Below, one piece after another: positions 54,550 to 64,000 of a stretch of DNA of 64,000 nt. The notes under the pieces are model-generated. The model worked only from the letters and a program-made list of their open reading frames with translations. It was not told where the DNA came from and did no database searches. The stretch spans positions 2,976,001-3,040,000 of the forward strand of contig NC_091274.1 of NCBI RefSeq assembly GCF_042100115.1, in the 5' to 3' direction. The position numbers and the translations under genes were made by a program. Source of the DNA: Alternaria dauci (taxonomy: Eukaryota; Ascomycota; Dothideomycetes; Pleosporales; Pleosporaceae). Position 1 is the first letter of the stretch. Each line of letters starts with the position of its first letter.

Positions 54550-56965
54550 ATGTCTTCGTTCATGTCGTCGTTCCGCCGCGATTCCGCTCACGGGAAAGCG
54601 CCCTCATCTAGTCCTCCTCCAGCTACATCACCAACACGCAAGCCATCAGTTCCCCTCCACATCCTATGCGAACGATGCCGTAAGTTGTCGAGAGAGTGCA
54701 TTGCTCTGGACTGGTTCCAGAAACCCCGTGGACCAACCCCTCCATCGTGGCCTACCTTGCGTGTATCGACCGTCGCTCAACTCTCACAATCAGCGCCATC
54801 TTGCCATTTTTGTAGCATGATGTTTGCAGAGTTGCAGCGAGGAGCTCAACGCGGCCCACGTCCTGCTGGCGATGCGGGTGTCTACTTTTCCCCATATACG
54901 TCAAAAGGATCAGATCTCTACGTCAGAATGTTTCTTGAGAATGGGAAAACAAAGAGTACAGAGGGAGGGACAACTTTTACCGGCTTCAGATTCAGGACTT
55001 ATAGCAGTGAGTTTGGGGATTGCGTCTTTTGTGCTTGCAGGGGGCTGACAGTTGAGAATAGGTGCAGATATGGGAGTATTTGACAGTTATGCTACCGCAA
55101 AGGAAGTACCGCTTCTCGCAAGCGATAACATACAAAAAGCCAGGCAATGGCTACAGACCTGTGTTGGAGATCACACAGGCTGTAAGAAGTTTCACAATAG
55201 CACAGTCAGCACACTTCAGCAAAGACCAACACGAGTACTAGAGATAACAAACTCCACCATACGCCTCCGTTGCAACATGCAAGATGAGCGCTTTGACTAC
55301 CTCGTCTTGAGCTACATGTGGGGAACTAATCACACACAACAACTCCGCCTCCTGCAGTCGAACCTCAAAGACTTCCAAAAGGAGATTCCACGCGCAAAGT
55401 TTGAAGCCTCGGATGTATACAAAGAAGCGGTTCGCATCACGCTCGCGCTCGGATACAAGTACCTCTGGATCGACAGTCTGACCATCATCCAGGACTCACC
55501 CACAGACTGGGCCCACGAAGCCCGTCGCATGGCCATCGTATACGGCAACGCAACCGCCAACCTCGCCTTCCTCTTCCCCCCACACTCACCCGCCAAACCC
55601 AGTCGCCGCGAAGACCCGCGCGTCTGGCACCCCTGTATCCTGCGCGCTCCGTCCGCGCAAACACCCGGTGTGTACATTGAACACGAAAAATCCGATCTGC
55701 GACAGGACTTTTCGAGTGATGAGCACATACAAGACTGGCTCTATCCAAGCAATTGGCCGCTTTTCAGCCGCGCGTGGACGTTTCAGGAATATCTTTTGGC
55801 GCCGAGGACTTTGCTGCTTGGACACAGGAATCTCATGTGGCAGTGTTCGAAAGGCTTCTATGACGAGCTGCTCGGTCCGATTGCAGAGACGCAAACGACC
55901 ACGCCGCAAGATCCAAAGCGTGGCAAGGATAGAGGCAAGTCACGGTATTTTCCGGATACGATCCATGAGCTGGGTGTCGTGGGGAAGAAGAGAGGTAGTC
56001 TGAGTGAACCTGCGGTCCTGTCTTTTACGATTGATTGGCAGAACCTGGTCAATGAGTACCGGTCTCGCAAACTATCCTTTGGAAAAGATAGAATTATTGC
56101 GTTTGCGGGTGTGGCGCGCGCGGTTACCAATTTGGGACAGTTGACGTACCTGGCGGGACTGTGGAAGGAGATTTTCCCCGTCGCGCTCCTCTGGTACGTT
56201 GACAAGAAGATTAAAGCGCTTGTTCGTCGCGAAGATGGTTTGCCGAATGGTGAGATGGCGGACGATGTGTGGACGGCTGAGATTGAGGAGAACGTTGTAC
56301 AGCCTGGAGTACCGAGTTGGTCGTGGTTCTCCGTTCCGATATGGAGGTACTATTCACTGTTTTTCCTGTTCGGACAAGATGAACTGGCGGTGCGGTGTAA
56401 GAGTTATAGCTCACCGAAGCTTGTGTGCTGGAACGACATCTTTTGGGCAGAAGTCAAGGAGTTTAGGTTTGCGGGACTAGCAATAGATCGTGTGCCGGAG
56501 GGTAGCATGTCTGACTTTGCGGGTCTGCAAGTCACGATTGCGACGCTGGTTTTGCCCATCAAAGCGGATTGGCCAGCTGATCTGGCGACACAGATGCGAT
56601 GGCTGCAACAACATACTGCTAGTTCTCCTGGAAGCAGTTTTCGTTGGGATCCAGTGCTGGAGTACTATCCTGACGATCCGGCTGGTCGACCCTCGCCGCC
56701 TCGAAACGCGATTTATGCGTTGATAGCTGAGTTTCAAGTTGTCAGGACGGGGGGGAAAAATAATGTTCAGCGGCGGTTGGCTGGACTGATGTTGGTGCCT
56801 GGAAGTAAAGAAGGAACGTGGAGGAGGGTTGGAGTGTGGAAGCTTAGAATTAATGTGTTGGATGTGCATGTCAGCGGGGACAACATCGCGGAGGTGGCGA
56901 AGAGGTGGAGGAACATGGATGTGATATCGAGCAAGTGGCAGCATGTTTTGATTAATCTAGCATAG
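54550..56965 (+). CDS. HET-domain protein (heterokaryon incompatibility family)
   Basis: Two exons, 54550-55006 and 55062-56965, with a 55-bp intron (GTGAGT...GAATAG); 786 aa. The N-terminus is Ser/Pro-rich, then has two CxxC pairs (LCERC and CHFC at about 36-85) common ahead of fungal HET domains. The HET domain spans about 232-400: YLVLSYMWG (232-240), YLWIDSLTIIQD (about 286-297), MAIVYGNA and SRAWTFQEYLLAPRTLL (about 388-404). The C-terminal 380 residues include several Trp-rich stretches and no named domain. HET proteins trigger growth arrest or cell death after hyphal fusion between incompatible strains; most paralogues are uncharacterised, so role here is inferred. Confidence 0.92.
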
Positions 56966-57537
56966 ACTTTGCCGAGAGCTGTGTGTAGTAAGTCGACGAG
57001 CAAGGGAAGGGTGAAAATCCATAGGCTCCTTGCATACCTCAGAATCAACTTCGAAGAATGTGCGAGTCCAGTTCGATCAAAAGGCGTGCAAGTATGCACA
57101 CTGTCGTCTCCAAAAATGAGAAGGAGGCTGTGGCATGCGCAGAATGATAGAGCGATTGCGGTACTGAAGAAGTCACCCCAAGGACGCTCAGTAAGTAGCT
57201 GACCTCTTCGGTATGCTCTTAGGATACCTTGTTCCACCAGATGCTGGGAGTGCCGTCTGTATGTAGGCGTCAGAGCTGATGAAAGTGTTTGATGAGTTGC
57301 TAGATCTCAACTTGGTATACGTCATGCTAGGTGCACTTTGTATGTGCATGATGGGATTAGATAAGCAAAGCACAGAATACTGTAAGCGTGGGTGGGTCGC
57401 TACTCGCTACCACAGGACGTGTCATCAGGGTCGGGTATATATTACCACGCAAAATCTCTTTCAATCTTTTTCCAACGCACCAACAAAAAAGATCTTTCGT
57501 GAACATCCGTCAGCTTCGGCGCAACCTGGTGTCCACG
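56966..57537. other. Intergenic region
   Basis: About 570 bp between two co-directional genes. The frame of the next protein stays open about 50 codons upstream of its first ATG, so an unseen upstream exon or start is possible. Confidence 0.4.
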
Positions 57538-58713
57538 ATGACTGTATATGACGGCAACATCCTAGATGCTCGTATCATGTCGCAGACTGAAAAAAAGGTA
57601 TCGATAGCGGCGCCTGGATCCGACCATGCCCCGACTGACGACGGCTTGCATCAGATGCTCGACTTGCCGACCGAGCTGCGATGCTACATTCTGGAACTCC
57701 TTATTATCGGCGAGCACTTCGAAGCTTATTACACACTTCTTGAACATGAAGAAATCGGAGAGGTCGTGCGTTGCAACTTCAATGCGCAGTTCAGGGCTAT
57801 CAAGCGACACCGCGCTCTGGCTGGCCAGCTTCAGCAAATCCTGACGACTACAGTCCTACTATCAGCGCATAGGAAGCAGTTGAGCTCACATAAGCTAGCG
57901 GAGTTTCTAGCAAGCAACCTCGTTGATGAGAACCCACACGTGTCCGTGGGCAGCGCCAGCCAAGCTGTCGCCGTTCTCAACAGGTATCAAGCATACCTGG
58001 TGGATGCAGAAACCTTGACCGATCAATTTGCCAAGATAACGATAGGCAATGCTGCAGCTCGATACACCAACGGGGAGCATCCTCGCTACGGTGCCGACAC
58101 CTTGTCCAAAGTCGAACATCATCGTATACTCCGTGCCTTCCTTCGTTTGCAGCTCTACATGGAGATGCGGATGCAGTATGGAGCAAAGAAGAAGTTCAGG
58201 CGCAGGCTTCGAAGCCTATTTTCGTTATGGACGTCCTGGGAATTTGACGAGGTCAGAAGCCTTGTGGAATGGATCAAGATCGAACGTTCCAGTTTACCGA
58301 AGCATTACACGAAAGCGATTCGCCACCTGTTTGCCTTGGTCGATGCCAACTTTTACAACGACATGGCTCCGTATATCAGAACTTGGCCAAACCCCATCCG
58401 TGACCGAAATCGGCGTTCGGAATTCGCCAAGAAGTCGAAGACATGGAACGACACGCCTGCAACACCTGAAGAAGGAAGAGCCGATGCACGTAATAGGGAC
58501 TGGAGACCGCTGGGTTATTCGACTGGATGTTATGTAAATTACACGCAGCGCGTATATCGTGAGCATTTCTTCGCCGGAGGTTATCCATTCTGGAGTCGTT
58601 TCACTACCCCACATTATGGATGGTGGCATCACCGCAACTCATTCCCCGATTTGCAGATGCGCTTTGGGGAGGTATACGATTCGATGAGGTTTGAGCGAAA
58701 AAGATGTTTCTAG
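57538..58713 (+). CDS. F-box-like fungal protein, hypothetical
   Basis: A 391-aa intronless frame from ATG 57538 (MTVYDGNILDARIMSQ). Residues about 37-60 read LHQMLDLPTELRCYILELLIIGEHFEAYY, an F-box-like start (LPTELRxxILELL). F-box proteins bind Skp1 and recruit substrates to SCF ubiquitin ligases. The middle is helical and charged (ILRAFLRLQLYMEMRMQY). The tail is rich in Tyr, Trp, His and Arg (HYGWWHHRNSFPDLQMRFGE). No leucine-rich or WD repeats follow, so the substrate side is unknown. Only the F-box-like motif is recognised. Confidence 0.6.
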   Translation: MTVYDGNILDARIMSQTEKKVSIAAPGSDHAPTDDGLHQMLDLPTELRCYILELLIIGEHFEAYYTLLEHEEIGEVVRCNFNAQFRAIKRHRALAGQLQQILTTTVLLSAHRKQLSSHKLAEFLASNLVDENPHVSVGSASQAVAVLNRYQAYLVDAETLTDQFAKITIGNAAARYTNGEHPRYGADTLSKVEHHRILRAFLRLQLYMEMRMQYGAKKKFRRRLRSLFSLWTSWEFDEVRSLVEWIKIERSSLPKHYTKAIRHLFALVDANFYNDMAPYIRTWPNPIRDRNRRSEFAKKSKTWNDTPATPEEGRADARNRDWRPLGYSTGCYVNYTQRVYREHFFAGGYPFWSRFTTPHYGWWHHRNSFPDLQMRFGEVYDSMRFERKRCF

Positions 58714-59124
58714 ATTATTCGTGCAGAATGATCGCAGCTCGAACACTTGGCGTTAAAGCTGCATTGTGGGCGAGAGAAGATACGAATGTCCCGGTGTTTA
58801 ACAGCTTTTGTAATGTCGTGCTTGAGATTGTGAGATGGCTAGTATCTCGAAGATAAAGCCCGTATGTGATGGTGCGATCCAAGAACCATAAGCTCCTGCA
58901 TGTCTAGTGTAGTGGAAGGTATTCGAGGCCTTCCTTCTGTAAAGGGTTGAAATGTAGCGGAAGCTGTCATGGTCCATGGAGGAGTCGCATGTCTTGATTT
59001 GGAGAAGGAACGTCTGATAGTGCATGGCTTGTTTTGCGTAAACAAAGTAGCTTCTTGTCGTGAGTTGTAATGAGGTCACTACAATCATTTCGACAACACA
59101 ACCACAAGTGACGACACCACGAAG
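58714..59124. other. Intergenic region
   Basis: About 410 bp with a 96-codon minus-strand frame (58798-59088) of no recognisable character. Nothing else. Confidence 0.35.
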
Positions 59125-60035
59125 ATGGCATCAGACGAACCGAGCTTTGTTGTGCTTGGAAATGATCCAGGTAGCAATAATTGAATAGACATTTATTTGA
59201 AGATAGCTGACAGATCCTTGCGATAGGGCCGCTTCACGAGATAGTCGTGATCAAGGGCCGTGACGATGCTCACGAGCATGCTGAAATAGCGGCCAATGAC
59301 ATGCCCCATCATGTCACGAATATTGTGCTCCGATATTGAATGGATACAAATCGTCGCGGCATGGCGGAGGAGGATCCTGTCGGAGCAGCGATCTGCTTTC
59401 GATCCCTCTTGGCGGGATCAGGTTGGATAGACTACGGCATGAAATACCACAACCTCACCACCAGTGCAGTCGGAGAACTGCAGGCCATAGCAATGGCGGT
59501 AGAACATGCTGTGGGAACACTTCCCAAGCTGGAGGAATCTGTTCAAAAGCAGGTTCGAATCGAGATATTCTCCAACTCGACCTATGCGCTTCAAAAGATA
59601 AGCGGAGATAGAGAGCCCGAGAGCCACGACAAGGTCACGATCTGTAGAGACATCCTCGAAAACCTCCGATTCCTCCCTGTCGAACCCGGCAGGGTTCAAA
59701 TGTTTTGGGTCCCAGCGCACGCGGGCAACCCTGGCAACGAAAGGGTCGATAAGAAGGCTGGCATAGCTTCCAAGCAAGGGCAAGACCTGGAAGGCCTCCC
59801 TCTCGCTCAGCATGAGTTGGCGCCACTCGTCTGGTCGAGAGCCCAAATCCACGATCCACGCGAGTACCCGCATCAAAATGGGGAAGCGAAACCAGGTCAA
59901 ACTCAAACACTCACAACAGTTTATCCTCGCATGACTGCCACATACGAGCTAAATATGCCTTTCGAACAGCAGTCCAACGAGCTGGAGGATACGTTCAAGA
60001 TACTCATCAAGATTCACAACGGTTGCCCACGTTGA
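59125..60035 (+). pseudogene. RNase H-fold protein with in-frame stop, probably decaying
   Basis: An ATG at 59125 reads MASDEPSFVVLGNDP and meets GTAGCA. After an apparent intron end (GACAG) a frame continues ILAIGPLHEIVVIKG, DDAHEHAEIAANDMPHHVTNIVLRY, then TGA at 59337-59339, then MDTNRRGMAEEDPVGAAICF in the same frame through 60035. The downstream 231 codons have RNase H-like marks: AVGELQAIAMAVEHAV, RIEIFSNSTYALQKI, VQMFWVPAHAGNPGNERVDKKA (WVPAHxGxxGNExVD). The first catalytic Asp should be in YxDTNRR, exactly where the stop lies. The apparent first intron also breaks phase. It could still be translated from ATG 59340. Such domains derive from reverse-transcriptase elements but also exist as single genes. 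Confidence 0.5.
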
Positions 60036-60871
60036 CGCAACTCCAGTTGCAGATCCTTTTTCCCAGCTGTTGTGGTTGCTGAGCCATTTTTCATATTCGT
60101 TTTTATCGTCGTTTTGCCACCAAACACCACTGGGAACGTCCAACAACCGTATTCATGTAGTAGGCGACGCTGGCTGGGTGGGGTTATCGAACGCAAGGGA
60201 CGTAGTGAATCCGCGCAATCGGTTCTGTAGTACAAAGGATCAGCGAGAAAAGAAGAACACTCTCCTAGAATGATTATTGTGCTTGAGTGGTCGCAAAGGA
60301 TGTATCGATGAGCTCGCTGTTGACCCGCCAACTTCCCGTCGTAACAACTCGTCCTAGATCGACTTATGCGCCTCTAAGCTCGTTGTGGATCACCGGCATC
60401 ATCCACTGACAGACCATCAGCTGCGGAGCGGGTGCCGTGATTTGCGGACAAACATGATCGGTTGTCACGCAAAGGCCATGAGAGTCATGGTCTCTTCCCG
60501 CTTCAGGTCAAGTTAACTCCTACCCACCCTGCCATGCCACCGTGAAACGGCTCAATTGCCGTGGTGCTCAACGGCCCGACTTTTACCACACAAAAACATC
60601 AACGCCCAATTTCCACGGTCATTTAGCGTGCGGGCCGAACGCGACATTTATATGATTGCCCAGCTATAACGGGCTTAATATGTTTCGAGTTCTTCCATGG
60701 AGATCCGAAGGGTCTAGTTAAATGGCTACTGTGGCCGGGGAAGAAGATGTACCAGTCAATCGTTTCTACAATCGTTTCCATCAGCTTTCGTGCCTTTGCG
60801 CGCGTGTCCATTCTTTCTCAGAGCACCGCTCATTCACATTCATTTCTATTTGACCAGTATTCATCTTGAAG
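60036..60871. other. Intergenic region
   Basis: About 840 bp of leader and 3' flank. A TATA-like TTTATATGA word lies near 60647, about 225 bp before the esterase start. No gene or repeat seen. Confidence 0.4.
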
Positions 60872-62584
60872 ATGAAGCATTTTCAACATTTGCTCGCCGT
60901 CGGAGCGAGCTTCTCTTCGGTAGCGCACGCTGTCAACACTCTCGTTGATGTTGGCTATGCAAAGTACCAGGGAGCCGTCGTTGACTCGGAGCTCGGTGTC
61001 TCTGCTTGGAAAGGCATCCAGTATGCGGCACCACCTACTGGCGAACGTCGATTCGCAGCACCGCAAGACCCTATCGTTTCCGGGCTCATCAACGCCACCA
61101 GACACGGTGCAACATGTCCACCCAGCCGCCCTGATGACTGGACTGTCTCCGGACCCAACGATCGCTTCACCATTGCTGAGGACTGTCTCTACCTGAGCGT
61201 GTATGCGCCTTCCGAGGCCCGCGCTGACTCCAAGCTGCCGGTTGTGGTATTCTTCCAGGGAGGTGGCTTCTCGTCGCAGTCTAGCGCGAACTGGGATCCC
61301 ACTGAGATCGTGGCAGATGGCCAGGTCGTTTTTGTTCAGTTCAGCTACCGCGTGGGCTTGTACGGTTTCCTAAGCAGCGAAGCGGTCAAAGCCGGAGGTG
61401 GCGATGTCAATGCTGGACTTCGCGACCAGATCAAGCTCCTCGAGTGGGTCAAGGAGCATATCGACCAGTTTGGCGGTGACCCAGACCACGTTGTTCTTGA
61501 CGGAGTCAGTGCTGGTGGCTCCTCTGTTGCTCTCATGTTGGCGGCCAACACAGGCAAGGATCTGTTCGTTGGCGGTATCATGGAGTCGGGTGGCTGGGTT
61601 ACAATGCGTACTCCGGAGTTGGGCGAGGAGCAGTACCAGTGCCTCCTCGAAGACAAGGGCTGCGCTAACGCGACGGACGGCCTCTCCTGTCTACGCGCTT
61701 TGAACGAGTCGGCGATCCGTTCTTCCAACTGCTGGTTTAACCCCAACATCGATGGCGATCTCTACACTGACTCGCTTGCAAACCTCTTCGAACAGGGCAA
61801 GTACGCCAAGGTACCGACAATCATGGGTACCTGCGCTCAAGAAGGCACCAAATACAACGCGCCGGAAGATGTCAACACTACAGCCGATGCAGTCAAATGG
61901 GTGGCCAACCAGGATCCAAGCTTGAGCAACTCTTCCATCTCGATCATCGACGATCTCTACATGAAGCCCGCGAAGCCTACATTCCCCGGCAAGGGACTCT
62001 ACTGGCGCCACGCTGCTGACGCCATTGGTGACATCGGAACCCACTGCCCAACTCGCAACATCCAGAATGCGATCGCACGCGACGATGTACCCACATACAA
62101 CTACAAGTACGCCGTGCAGGACCCAGATGATGAGGCAGTCGGCTACGGCGCCTGGCACACCGTCAACGCATACGCCTTCTGGGGCGTGAACCGCACTGAT
62201 GGCGGCGAACCACCCAGCTACTTCACCACCAATGCGCCCATCATCAAACAGGTGCGCAGCTACTGGACGAGCTTCATCCGCAACCTTGATCCTAACACCG
62301 ACCGCGCCAACCGTGCTGTTGAGTGGAAGCCGTACACTGGTCCCGATTCGCGTGAGAGGCTCTTCATTCAGACGAACAACACGAAGATGGAGCGCATGAG
62401 CCCTGCTCAGGCGCTGAGGTGCGATGTTGTCAGGCCAATGACTGAGAACCTCGGTAAGCCGGTTGGTAAGGGCGTCGTTACGGAGTTTGATGCAAAGTTG
62501 GCGAAGAAGGTTAACAGCATGAGTGAGAGTACTGCGTGGAAGAAGGGGAAGAAGCAGGCAAGGAACGTTGTGCTGCAGTATTGA
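60872..62584 (+). CDS. Secreted type-B carboxylesterase/lipase
   Basis: A 570-aa intronless frame from ATG 60872 (MKHFQHLLAVGASFSSVAHA), a signal peptide. It is an alpha/beta-hydrolase of the carboxylesterase type-B family: EDCLYLSV at 103-110, oxyanion-hole GGG (about 130-132), nucleophile elbow GVSAGG with Ser213, acid Glu324 in AQEGTKYN, and His429 in GAWHTVNAY. Several N-glycosylation sequons fit secretion. It hydrolyses carboxylic esters extracellularly; substrate (lipid, cutin-like, xenobiotic) cannot be told from sequence. All catalytic positions are present, so it is probably active. No cluster partners for secondary metabolism are nearby. Confidence 0.93.
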   Translation: MKHFQHLLAVGASFSSVAHAVNTLVDVGYAKYQGAVVDSELGVSAWKGIQYAAPPTGERRFAAPQDPIVSGLINATRHGATCPPSRPDDWTVSGPNDRFTIAEDCLYLSVYAPSEARADSKLPVVVFFQGGGFSSQSSANWDPTEIVADGQVVFVQFSYRVGLYGFLSSEAVKAGGGDVNAGLRDQIKLLEWVKEHIDQFGGDPDHVVLDGVSAGGSSVALMLAANTGKDLFVGGIMESGGWVTMRTPELGEEQYQCLLEDKGCANATDGLSCLRALNESAIRSSNCWFNPNIDGDLYTDSLANLFEQGKYAKVPTIMGTCAQEGTKYNAPEDVNTTADAVKWVANQDPSLSNSSISIIDDLYMKPAKPTFPGKGLYWRHAADAIGDIGTHCPTRNIQNAIARDDVPTYNYKYAVQDPDDEAVGYGAWHTVNAYAFWGVNRTDGGEPPSYFTTNAPIIKQVRSYWTSFIRNLDPNTDRANRAVEWKPYTGPDSRERLFIQTNNTKMERMSPAQALRCDVVRPMTENLGKPVGKGVVTEFDAKLAKKVNSMSESTAWKKGKKQARNVVLQY

Positions 62585-63347
62585 GTGACACACGTTAGAT
62601 GTGTCTGTATTTCCAGAGTAGGCTTCATGGCATCTTGTCTTGTTGCTGTACAAATTCTTCAGCTTGTGTCTTATTTTAACCTTTATCTGTTTCGAATATA
62701 GCTTTCCAGTCATGTTCTTCTGTTCAATCATATCGGATGGTGGAAGCCGCTAACAAGGTGGGACTTTCCTACAATGACCTTGCATCCGTAATGTATGGAG
62801 ATCGCTCTGTGTATCGACCTGTTGCGACCTTATGTACCCAGAGCAGTGTGTCGATGCACGACACCATGACGGCGGGTCTGGCCGTGCTTGCCGACGTGCA
62901 CGCTGGATTTTGCGGGTGGTGCCGTCTTCCCTCTTTCCGATTGTTCATTTGCAATTTGGGCTACATCTTTTGCACAAAGGACTTGGCTGCGTAAAACGAA
63001 ACTCAACAAATGAGTTCCTCGTAGATGCATAACTACACGCATTGTTTGCGACTCACCTCAGGGTCGGTGTTGTGGAACATCTAGAGAAGCTGTCATAGTG
63101 TGACACACCTTCCATGCGTCTAGCCGTAAGCCGGTCAACGTTGATGCTACTCGCGTCCATCCAGCCGTCAACCTCGAATCTCCAACCAGCAGTACTAAGA
63201 AAGACATTTGGGTGCATATGCCGGCGATTCATCTTGACTCAATACAATCCAGATAATAGTTATGAAGGTTTGCTGGGAGGACAACATTGGGTGTGCTTAA
63301 CTGGAACGGCCGTCCTATCTCTCCACCAAAGGTTCGTTGGGCGTGGG
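62585..63347. other. Intergenic region between convergent genes
   Basis: About 760 bp of 3' flanks of the esterase and the DUF6594 gene. No coding frame with support. Confidence 0.4.
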
Positions 63348-63951
63348 TTATTTTTCAAGAGCGCCTCCAACATACACAACAAGTACTGCCGCATATCTGT
63401 CCTCTTATCAGTCAAGCTTTTTTGAGTTCATCTTGAGACTTACGCTGCGCTCGCACCAAAGACCTCTCCCCTCGTTGACGTCGTCGTACAATACAGGACC
63501 AGTGCAAATGCAACAGTGAGCGCGCAGATTGTGCCCAATCTCGCAGCCTTGTCAGTCAATTTGTCCAAGCCAACAATTGCTCCTATCAGCAAGCCAGCTG
63601 CAAGAATCATGCCTATAAATGAAACCAAGTTCTCAACGCTTTTCTCCGAGTAGAAATATATCTCGCCCAAGTCTTGGATAGGCTGTACTCCTCTGTCTCG
63701 AAACGAATGGGCCAGCACCTTGTCGATGAAACGCGAGAGGTAATCGCTACAGGTTGGTGGACCCACGGCGACAAGGTCGCCGTTTTTGTCTCTGTGCGTG
63801 TAGAGGTCCCTGGCTAGTCCTTGGAGGGGAAGCTTGTCCGGTTTTTCGATTTTTGAGTCATTGCCCCGGAACCATCGTCGCAGAGTTGTCAGGCCACGTT
63901 TGTTTGGACCCTCGAGTTGTGCCAAGTTCGCGTGCTGTAAGAGCGCGCTCC
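63348..63951 (-). CDS. DUF6594-like fungal membrane protein, 3' part
   Basis: Partial: the 5' end lies beyond the right edge. Exons seen: 63444-63951 (its upstream border is an AG acceptor after TTCGC, although the frame stays open to about 63991) and 63348-63396, joined by a 47-bp intron (GTAAGT...GGACAG) with the codon split GC+A. The soluble part contains LQHANLAQLEGPN, FSRDKNG-like THRDKNGDLVAVG and FIDKVLAHSFRDR. Three hydrophobic segments follow (VSFIGMILAAGLLIGAIVGL, LGTICALTVAFALVLYC, YAAVLVVYVGGAL), the last two separated by TTSTRGEVFGASAA, as in DUF6594 proteins. Function of that family is unknown. Confidence 0.75.
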
Positions 63952-64000
63952 CTGCGAACATGTTAGCATAGTGACTCACGTCAAGATCGTCTTAACTTCC

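Noticed and set aside
58798..59088. 96-codon minus-strand frame
   Set aside because: No domain, no neighbouring exon, within a normal spacer.
1..64000. CRISPR arrays, rRNA, riboswitches, origins and complete transposons
   Set aside because: Looked for regularly spaced repeats, rRNA-like blocks and transposase or reverse-transcriptase frames on both strands; none found. Ordinary microsatellites account for the tandem repeats.

Overview
The window is nuclear DNA of a filamentous ascomycete. Protein content and idiom point to a Dothideomycete, probably Pleosporales, but I cannot fix the species. The evidence is short introns (about 45-60 bp, GTRNGY...YAG, often with a CTAAC/CTGAC branch site), 0.3-3.6 kb intergenic spacers on both strands, fungus-only families (HET, DUF6594, NACHT with a DUF7708-like N-terminus, MDM10), and small decayed genes next to short repeats. 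No tRNA, rRNA, CRISPR array or autonomous transposon was found. Exon borders were placed by hand from splice signals and reading-frame continuity.

0-31.6 kb is mostly conserved housekeeping sequence. It holds a DOT1-type H3K79 methyltransferase, a disordered protein of unknown function, a multi-pass CorA-like membrane protein, a SHG1/BOD1-domain protein with a long RS-rich tail (putative COMPASS subunit), a small complex I-type accessory subunit, a CofD/YvcK-family protein, a protein-kinase-like protein lacking catalytic residues, a large Q/P/RS-rich protein, a Ser/Thr-rich GPI-type surface protein, divergent MRT4 (60S assembly) and MDM10 (ERMES/SAM), a PHO2-like homeodomain factor and LCB2 (serine palmitoyltransferase).

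31.6-44 kb looks accessory. It has foldback MITE-like repeats, a broken gene, a faint ankyrin-like relic, a 10-exon SNF2/RING ATPase and, divergent from it, a 9-exon NLR-type STAND protein. The NLR architecture reads DUF7708-like, NACHT, two C2H2 fingers and a C-terminal PH/EVH1-like domain resembling the N-terminus of PP4 regulatory subunit 3 (SMEK/Psy2). This is the most unusual object in the window. A perfect 8-bp inverted repeat lies in the shared upstream region.

44-54 kb has a Cys-containing secreted protein, an adenosine-deaminase-like (ADAL/MAPDA) enzyme, the heterotrimeric G-protein beta subunit and, 3.7 kb on, a phosducin-like protein, the chaperone class that assembles Gbeta-gamma. 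54-64 kb has a HET-domain protein, an F-box-like protein, an RNase H-fold gene with an in-frame stop beside its catalytic Asp, a secreted type-B carboxylesterase and the 3' part of a DUF6594 membrane protein running off the right edge. A NACHT gene and a HET gene 11 kb apart suggest a non-self-recognition neighbourhood, but linkage alone does not prove shared function.
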